Of a DNA stretch of 64,000 nucleotides, positions 58,655 to 64,000 are shown piece by piece. Origin of the DNA: Alistipes sp. CHKCI003 (GTDB taxonomy: Bacteria > Bacteroidota > Bacteroidia > Bacteroidales > Rikenellaceae); NCBI RefSeq assembly GCF_900021155.1, contig NZ_FCNT01000100.1, positions 38,312 to 102,311 of the forward strand, read 5' to 3'. A program made the position numbers and the translations under genes. Each line of letters opens with the position of its first letter. The first letter of the stretch is position 1. The notes under the pieces were generated by a model that had not been told where the DNA came from, did no database searches, and worked only from the letters and a program-made list of their open reading frames with translations.

Positions 58655-59671
58655 TTATAATTCAATCATTTTGAAATCAGTCGGGGCAATACCTGCGGAT
58701 GCCAGTTTCTTGAGGGTCGCTTCGACGGCAAAATCGGACTGATCGATCCCGATCCAGTTCCTTCCGTTCAGCGCTGCGGCTTTCAATGTGGTTCCGCTTC
58801 CGCAGAAACAATCCAGAACCGTACTGTCTCGATTCGACGAGGTTTTGACGATCCGGTCTATGAGATCCATATTTTTTTCAGTGGGATAGACCGGATACTG
58901 CGGGTCTTTGAACTGATACCAAATATCCTGCACTCGTTTACCTGCCCTTTCGGAGGCATATACGATTTTTCGCGGGTTCCCGGAGGGGGACCATTCGATC
59001 AGCCCCTCCCTGTCCCATTGCTCCAGTGTCTCGACGTCGGTTCTCCAATGTCTGCCCGAGGGAGGGGTGAGACCTTTGAACTTCTTGGGATTATTGGTCT
59101 CTCCGGGGGCATGGATGGGGACGGTCGTATATCTGCGGCCGGATTTATCCGTTTTGGGAAACAGTCTTGCGAGGTCCGCGTCGCTGTATTTTTCCAAAGG
59201 TTCGTGCCAGATGGGACGCGGTCCTTTGGAGTAGAACAGAATCATGTCTTTGATGTTTCCGTATCCGGTCCTTTTGAAGTTTTTGGGATTGCATTTCACG
59301 CGGGTTATGTCGTTGCGAAAATTTTCGATGCCGAAAACTTCGTCCATCATTACTTTCATGTAATGACCGATTTTATAATCCGTATGCAGGTATATGGAAC
59401 CCTTGTCGGACAGTAGGATTTTGATGAGTTCGAGCCTTTTTCGTATGAAGCGGATGAATTCGCTGCCCAATATACGATCCGTATATGCGACCTCGCCCTT
59501 TTTACTGTTGCTTATCGTCGACGCTCTGTTTTCGGTAATCGTGAAATCGCAGTTCGTGGCGAAAGGAGGGTCGATATACACCAGATCGATCGCTCCTTTC
59601 AGTTTCAGTTCGTCTCCGAGATAGGTCAATCCGTCGATGTTATCTGCTTTTATCAGGATATTTTCTTTCAT
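58655..59671 (-). CDS. Type II DNA adenine/cytosine-N4 methyltransferase
   Basis: A 338-residue beta-class amino-methyltransferase. The catalytic motif DPPF (residues 34-37) comes before the SAM-binding motif CFCGSGTT (288-295), which defines the beta order. The middle (about 150-250) would hold the target-recognition domain. It protects sites cut by the endonuclease encoded just upstream. It overlaps that gene by 4 bp (59668-59671). Both genes have lower GC than the flanking rpoD and ung, which suggests transfer. The recognition sequence cannot be read. Confidence 0.88.
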   Translation of the reverse strand: MKENILIKADNIDGLTYLGDELKLKGAIDLVYIDPPFATNCDFTITENRASTISNSKKGEVAYTDRILGSEFIRFIRKRLELIKILLSDKGSIYLHTDYKIGHYMKVMMDEVFGIENFRNDITRVKCNPKNFKRTGYGNIKDMILFYSKGPRPIWHEPLEKYSDADLARLFPKTDKSGRRYTTVPIHAPGETNNPKKFKGLTPPSGRHWRTDVETLEQWDREGLIEWSPSGNPRKIVYASERAGKRVQDIWYQFKDPQYPVYPTEKNMDLIDRIVKTSSNRDSTVLDCFCGSGTTLKAAALNGRNWIGIDQSDFAVEATLKKLASAGIAPTDFKMIEL

Positions 59672-60450
59672 AACTGATAGAGAAATTCGCGCAAAACGAG
59701 AGCACTCATGATGTTGAGATCCCGGTATTTTCCGGTGATTGCCGTGTACATTTTGTTATTGCCGCGAATATACAAAACTCCGTCCAGAATGGCGATTTTG
59801 ACTGCATCGACGCCTTCAGCCGTTACGGTGCCGATCGCATCGTTGAACTGGGCATTCTGGTGGCCTCCGAAATCGCTGAGAAATTTGGCTTCGCCGATAA
59901 CGTATTTCCCGTTGAAGCGGGCGACGAAATCCAACCCTTTGTTGTGGCGGTAATTGAGGTACTGGGCTGCGAACGCTTTCATTTTATCGTCCGAAGCTCT
60001 CAGCACGGCATTTGCATCGCTTGCCAGAAATTCGTCCATGGGCACGGGATTCATTCCGAGGACACCTGAATTTATCCATGATTTGAACATCGGACCGATC
60101 TGTCGGTTGGTCTCCTTGGGTTCCGAACATCTCTGGTAGAGTTTGTCGATACCCAATTCATAGATGCGTCCGGCGATGCGGTTCACCGTATTCGGATTCC
60201 GTTCGATGGCGCTCGGGTTTCGTCTCAGATAAGCGATATAGCTGTCCTTGATCGGAAACAGTTTTAATTTGAGCAGATTCCTTATCAGGTTTACATTGTC
60301 TTTCTTGTCGAATGATTCCTCCACCTTTATCCATAACTTTCCGTCGATCTCTCGCAATCCTTCAGGGATGGTTGGATAGATCTTGAACAAATCGTCCAAG
60401 TAGGAACGTTGGTTGGCATATTCGATGCTCTGTTGCAGACTTCTGTGCAT
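59668..60450 (-). CDS. Type II restriction endonuclease (PD-(D/E)XK-like)
   Basis: A 260-residue protein that precedes and overlaps a DNA methyltransferase. The likely active site is D174 in KGLDFVAR with E187 and K189 in VIGEAKFL, a PD-(D/E)XK pattern (D, 12 residues, ExK). It is followed by GGHQNAQFNDAIGT, as seen in Tsp45I-type and related enzymes. The N-terminal two-thirds are helical. The assignment rests on the motif and the methyltransferase neighbour. The specific family is uncertain. Confidence 0.75.
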   Translation of the reverse strand: MHRSLQQSIEYANQRSYLDDLFKIYPTIPEGLREIDGKLWIKVEESFDKKDNVNLIRNLLKLKLFPIKDSYIAYLRRNPSAIERNPNTVNRIAGRIYELGIDKLYQRCSEPKETNRQIGPMFKSWINSGVLGMNPVPMDEFLASDANAVLRASDDKMKAFAAQYLNYRHNKGLDFVARFNGKYVIGEAKFLSDFGGHQNAQFNDAIGTVTAEGVDAVKIAILDGVLYIRGNNKMYTAITGKYRDLNIMSALVLREFLYQL

Positions 60451-60477
60451 AATGGTCGGGTTGTCGGTTATTGGTTG

Positions 60478-61140
60478 TCACCACACGATCGGTTCTTTGC
60501 CGACCGAACGCAGGTATTCGTTGGCGCGTGAGAAGTGGCGGCAGCCGAAGAAGCCCCGGTAGACCGAGAGGGGCGAGGGATGGACGGCCTTCAGAATGAG
60601 ATTCTGCTGCGGGTTGGCGATGGCGCCTTTCTTTTGGGCGTAACTGCCCCAGAGCATGTAGACGATGCCCTGCCGGCGCATGGCGATGGCGCGGACGACG
60701 GCGTCGGTGAAGGTCTCCCAGCCCTGTCCGGCGTGCGAGGCCGCTTCGTGGGCCCGCACGGTGAGCACCGAGTTGAGCAGCAGTACGCCCTGCTCGGCCC
60801 AGCGGTCGAGGTTGCCCGTGAGCGGCACGGGTACGCCCGTATCGTCGGAGACCTCCTTGAAAATGTTCTGGAGCGAAGGCGGAAAGGGTACGCCGTCGGC
60901 CACGGAGAAACAGAGGCCGTTGGCCTGTCCGGGTCCGTGGTAGGGGTCCTGCCCGATGATGACCACCTTCAGGCGGTCGAACGGGCATTTGTCGAATGCG
61001 CGGAAGATGTTGCTGCCGCGCGGAAAAATGCGGTGCGCGGCATATTCGCTGCGCACGAAATCGACCAGTCGTGCGAAATAGGGCTTCTCGAATTCGGGAG
61101 CCAGCAGTTCCTTCCAGTCGGGGGCTATTTTTACATCCAT
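60478..61140 (-). CDS. ung: Uracil-DNA glycosylase
   Basis: Removes uracil from DNA, family 1, 220 residues. It has the water-activating loop GQDPYHGP (residues 63-70, with D65), ANGLCFSV, VLLLNSVLTV and the HPSPLS loop near residue 186. ATG 61140 (MDVKIAPDWKELL) is used; MPM at 61146 is equally possible. The longer frame to 61263 overlaps the divergent promoter and is rejected. It is divergent from the alkaline phosphatase gene. Confidence 0.94.
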   Translation of the reverse strand: MDVKIAPDWKELLAPEFEKPYFARLVDFVRSEYAAHRIFPRGSNIFRAFDKCPFDRLKVVIIGQDPYHGPGQANGLCFSVADGVPFPPSLQNIFKEVSDDTGVPVPLTGNLDRWAEQGVLLLNSVLTVRAHEAASHAGQGWETFTDAVVRAIAMRRQGIVYMLWGSYAQKKGAIANPQQNLILKAVHPSPLSVYRGFFGCRHFSRANEYLRSVGKEPIVW

Positions 61141-61214
61141 AGGCATTTTGTGTGTCGTGTCCGGCCGTTCGGCGTATGACATTTCGGTTAAAACAGTGTA
61201 AATATAGCGATTTG

Positions 61215-61246
61215 TTTGGAATCGGAGGCGTGTTTGGGTATATTTG
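61215..61246 (+). promoter_or_regulatory. Promoter of alkaline phosphatase gene
   Basis: TTTG (61215-61218), a 20-base spacer and TATATTTG (61239-61246): a perfect match to the Bacteroidota consensus. The start codon follows at 61281. Confidence 0.8.
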
Positions 61247-61280
61247 TAATCATGAAAAGTCAATTTTATATTTTAACATT

Positions 61281-62369
61281 ATGAGAAGACTTCTATTTCT
61301 TCTTTGCGCGTTCGCACTGCCGTTCGGGGCGGTGCATGCCCGGACGGCTCCGTCCGGCGGCGAGGTGAAAAATCTGATCTACATGATCGGCGACGGTATG
61401 GGACTGGCGCAGGTGTCGCTGCTGATGATCGAACGCGGGTACGAGCCCGTGGCGTTCGACCGCGCGCAGAACGTCGCCCTCGTCTCGACCTACTCGGCCA
61501 ACAATCGCGTAACCGACTCCGCAGCCGCGGGCACGGCGCTCGCAACGGGCCGGAAGACCGACAACGGCATGCTGGGGCAGACGCCCGACGGAGCGCCCGT
61601 GGAGTCGATGATCGCTCGGGCCGTCCGTGAGGGCCGTCCGACGGGCGAGGTCGTAACGAGTACGCTCCAGCACGCCACGCCGGCGGCTTTCTATGCGCAT
61701 GCAGCGGACCGCGACGACGACCGGACCATCACCGAGTGGCTCGTGCGGAGCGGCGTGGACGTCCTGTTCGGCGGCGGAGGCGGTTCGTTCTCGGACGAGC
61801 AGCTCGCCGTATTGCGGGACAAAGGCTACCGGATCGTCCGCGACCCGGACCAGCTGGACGCCGTCTCCTCGGGCAAGGTGCTGGGGCTGTTCGCCGACGG
61901 GCATCTCGCTTCGGCACGGAAGGGACGCGGCGACTACCTGCCGCGCGCCACGCAGAAAGCGCTCGAAATCCTCGATGCCGATGCGCGCGAGACGGGGCGG
62001 GGATTCCTGCTGATGGTCGAAGGTTCGCAGATCGACTGGGCCGGACACGACAACGATGCCGAACTGCTGCTCGCGGAGATGACCGATTTCGACCGTGCGG
62101 TGTCCGCCGCGATGGACTTCGCCGACGAACATCCCGGAACGCTGGTCGTCGTAACGGCCGACCACGAGACGGGCGGACTCTCGATCCCGAGCAACGAGGA
62201 GGATTTCCACCTCTCGGACAGCGGCGTGCAGTACGATTTCAGCACCGGGGGCCATTCGGGCACGCTCGTGCCGGTTTACCTCTACGGCACGGGTGCCGAG
62301 CGGATCAACGGCATCCTCGACAATACGGAACTCGCGCAGCGGCTCATGCAGCTGCTCGGACTGGAGTAG
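61281..62369 (+). CDS. Alkaline phosphatase (secreted)
   Basis: A 362-residue PhoA-superfamily phosphatase with a signal peptide ending at VHAR (about residue 20). Metal and catalytic residues: D38 in IYMIGDGMG, nucleophile S80 in VTDSAAAGTALATG, HATPAAFYAH, EGSQIDWAGHDND, VTADHETGG and GGHSGTLVPVY. It releases phosphate from organic esters in the periplasm. It has an exact promoter 35 bp upstream and ends before a strong bidirectional hairpin. Confidence 0.94.
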   Translation: MRRLLFLLCAFALPFGAVHARTAPSGGEVKNLIYMIGDGMGLAQVSLLMIERGYEPVAFDRAQNVALVSTYSANNRVTDSAAAGTALATGRKTDNGMLGQTPDGAPVESMIARAVREGRPTGEVVTSTLQHATPAAFYAHAADRDDDRTITEWLVRSGVDVLFGGGGGSFSDEQLAVLRDKGYRIVRDPDQLDAVSSGKVLGLFADGHLASARKGRGDYLPRATQKALEILDADARETGRGFLLMVEGSQIDWAGHDNDAELLLAEMTDFDRAVSAAMDFADEHPGTLVVVTADHETGGLSIPSNEEDFHLSDSGVQYDFSTGGHSGTLVPVYLYGTGAERINGILDNTELAQRLMQLLGLE

Positions 62370-62458
62370 GTCGCGGAGTGTTCCCGTGATGGAAGCCCGC
62401 AAGGGCTGGGGGAGCAGTCGTGCGGGGGCTGTGGGCGGATCCCGTCCTCTTCTCTTCG

Positions 62459-62496
62459 AAAAAGGGCTGTCTGACAAGTCTCAGACAGCCCTTTTT
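62459..62496. terminator. Bidirectional terminator sharing the repeat-end sequence
   Basis: AAAAAGGGCTGTCTGA (62459-62474), loop CAAGTC, TCAGACAGCCCTTTTT (62481-62496): a perfect 16-bp stem with A and T runs at the ends. GGGCTGTCTGACAAGTC matches the ends of the palindromic repeats, so it looks like a minimal form of that family. It separates two convergent genes. Confidence 0.85.
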
Positions 62497-62558
62497 CTAT
62501 TTTACTGTTCGGGGAGGAGCCGAATGCTGCGCCTGTCTGCCGAATCGGGCAGGGCGGA

Positions 62559-63752
62559 CTATTCGAGCAGTTCCATCGCTTCGAGGCACATGCGCGTGTT
62601 GTGGTAGGGGCATTTCCAGAATCCGGCCTTGTCGTTGGCGCGGTCGGGCGTACCGTCGCTCAGAATGCCCCACCACCATTCGCCGCCCGCGGAGTCGACC
62701 AGACGGTCGCGGATATACGACCAGCAGGCGGCGGCCCGTGCGAGGGCCGTGTCGTCGCCGTGATGACGCCACAGCCAGAGCTGCCCCACGACGTTCTCGG
62801 CCTGCACCCACCAGTGGCGTTCGAGGTCGCAGGTGCCGTCCGCACGTCGTTCGCAGATCAGGCTGCCGTCGGATTGCAGCCCTTCGCCGGCGGCTGCGGC
62901 GATGCGGGCCGCGGCATCGAGCACGCGGGCCGTGAGCGCCGCATCGCCCGCTTCGAGGGCCGCTTCGAGCAGCAGCCACGAAGCCTCGATGTCGTGGCCG
63001 TAGGAGACCCCGGCGTCGCGGCTGTGCCAGTCGTCGTCGAAAAAGAGCCCCAGATGTCCCGTCGAGGGGGACCAGATGCGTCCGAGGAAGAGCTCGATCA
63101 GATGCACGAGCCGTGCCCGCAGCTCCTCGGTCCGGTGGACGCGGTAGAGGTTCGTGTAGGGTTCGAGAATGTGCAGATGGGTGTTCATCGTTTTGCGCTC
63201 GTTGGCGTCTTTGGCCGAGAGGCGCACGTCGTCCAGTTCGCTCCAGTCGCGGGCGGCCGCTTCGATGTAGCCGTCGCGGACGGGGTCGAAGCTGTGGGCT
63301 TCGATCTGGCGGTAGAGCCGCACGGCATACTCCAGCGCTTCGGCATCGCCCGTGGCGCGGGCGTATTCCGAGAGGCCGTAGACGGCGAATCCGAGGGCGT
63401 AGAACTGTTTCTTGGTGTCGAGCGGCGTGCCGTCGGCCGCGAGCGACCAGTAGAGGCCGCCGTAGGTGCGGTCGTAGAAGCGCGAGAGCAAATACTCTTC
63501 GGCGCGTGCGGCCTGTGCGAGGTAGGCCGGACGACCCGTCGTACGGTAAGCGGCCGAGAAGGCCCACAGGATGCGTGCGTGGAGCACGGCCCCTTTCGGG
63601 GCGTCGCGCAGGAGCGTGCCGTCGCCCCGCACCGCTCCGTACCATCCGCCGCGCGTTTCGTCGGCCAGACGGATCCAGAACGGAAGGATGTTCTCGTGCA
63701 GGACGGCTTCGGCCTCTGCGCGGAATCGTTGCGTGTCGATCGTAGAGTGCAT
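62559..63752 (-). CDS. AGE-family sugar epimerase, cellobiose/mannobiose 2-epimerase-like
   Basis: A 397-residue (alpha/alpha)6-barrel enzyme. It has NTHLHILEPYTNLYR (about residues 190-204), YGHDIEASWLLLEA (His 253), HWWVQAENVVG (about 313-323) and WKCPYHNTRMCLE (His 384), the motif set of cellobiose 2-epimerases. It would convert the reducing-end glucose of beta-1,4-disaccharides to mannose, or act on mannobiose. ATG 63752 is chosen because the N-terminal family sequence starts there; the upstream frame is low-quality. It is cytoplasmic, with no signal peptide. Confidence 0.88.
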   Translation of the reverse strand: MHSTIDTQRFRAEAEAVLHENILPFWIRLADETRGGWYGAVRGDGTLLRDAPKGAVLHARILWAFSAAYRTTGRPAYLAQAARAEEYLLSRFYDRTYGGLYWSLAADGTPLDTKKQFYALGFAVYGLSEYARATGDAEALEYAVRLYRQIEAHSFDPVRDGYIEAAARDWSELDDVRLSAKDANERKTMNTHLHILEPYTNLYRVHRTEELRARLVHLIELFLGRIWSPSTGHLGLFFDDDWHSRDAGVSYGHDIEASWLLLEAALEAGDAALTARVLDAAARIAAAAGEGLQSDGSLICERRADGTCDLERHWWVQAENVVGQLWLWRHHGDDTALARAAACWSYIRDRLVDSAGGEWWWGILSDGTPDRANDKAGFWKCPYHNTRMCLEAMELLE

Positions 63753-64000
63753 GTCGTTTCTGTCGGGTGTTTTTTTCTGAATTTTATCGGAGGCGTTTCC
63801 GCGGCTTCCGGGGCCGGCTCCGGGGGTCGTCCGAAGCCGTTTGCCGTTCCTCTCTCCCGCATCTTCGGTGCCGCCGCATTCGGTGCCGGATTGCGGAGTG
63901 GAGCAGGTATGCTCCGGTGCGGTTCCGGATCGTCCCGGCACGGACGGACCGTGCCGTGGCTTCGCTGCCGGTCTGCGCGGAGGGCCGTACCCGTCCGGGG
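63753..64000. other. Upstream region at window end
   Basis: The last 250 bp hold no supported gene. They should contain the promoter of the epimerase gene on the minus strand, but no exact TAnnTTTG box was found. The reading is limited by the window edge. Confidence 0.35.

Overview
The window reads as a Bacteroidota chromosome segment, most likely Bacteroidales and Alistipes-like. The evidence is GC-rich housekeeping genes, a bacterial V-type ATPase operon, a short primary sigma factor, repeated TAnnTTTG/TTTG promoters, and a CTnDOT-type conjugation module. The genus is an inference from gene content and composition; no 16S gene is present.

Layout. (1) 1-2982: an AT-rich KAP-type P-loop NTPase cut by the window edge. 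(2) 2987-3122: a palindromic repeat. (3) About 3114-25990: the mobilisation and transfer end of an integrative conjugative element. It holds mobC/mobB/mobA leftward, an oriT-like cluster of inverted repeats, traA to traQ plus a lysozyme rightward, a strong terminator, and a leftward block of small ICE genes including PcfK- and PcfJ-like proteins. The probable right end lies near 25.98 kb. No integrase, excision or resistance genes are in view. (4) 26053-64000: the GC-rich host chromosome. It carries a DUF4301 gene; a seven-gene V-ATPase operon (E, DUF2764, A, B, D, I, K); a repeat-rich gap; RNase R with an M20 amidohydrolase; metF and metH with a glutamine cyclotransferase; a secreted S28/S37-like peptidase; tig, clpP and clpX; transketolase; a DUF3795 protein; metK under a candidate SAM-II riboswitch; an HtrA protease; the primary sigma factor; a two-gene type II restriction-modification unit; uracil-DNA glycosylase; alkaline phosphatase; and a cellobiose 2-epimerase-like protein.

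How the parts work together. The Mob proteins nick the ICE and deliver it to the Tra type IV channel, in which TraG is the VirB4-like ATPase and TraJ, TraK, TraM and TraN resemble VirB6, VirB8, VirB10 and VirB9. MetF, MetH and MetK form the methyl branch of methionine/SAM synthesis, with metK probably sensing its own product. Tig, ClpP and ClpX handle protein folding and turnover. The V-ATPase rotor ring carries residues expected for Na+ coupling.

Most notable: the candidate SAM-II riboswitch with a built-in alternative hairpin; a family of roughly 107-bp palindromes with GTCTAACAAGTC ends lying beside accessory DNA (restriction-modification genes, ICE edge); tandem degenerate promoter-bearing repeats; and the structured right end of the ICE. 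Length and position statements come from direct reading; homology statements come from remembered family motifs, since no search was run.
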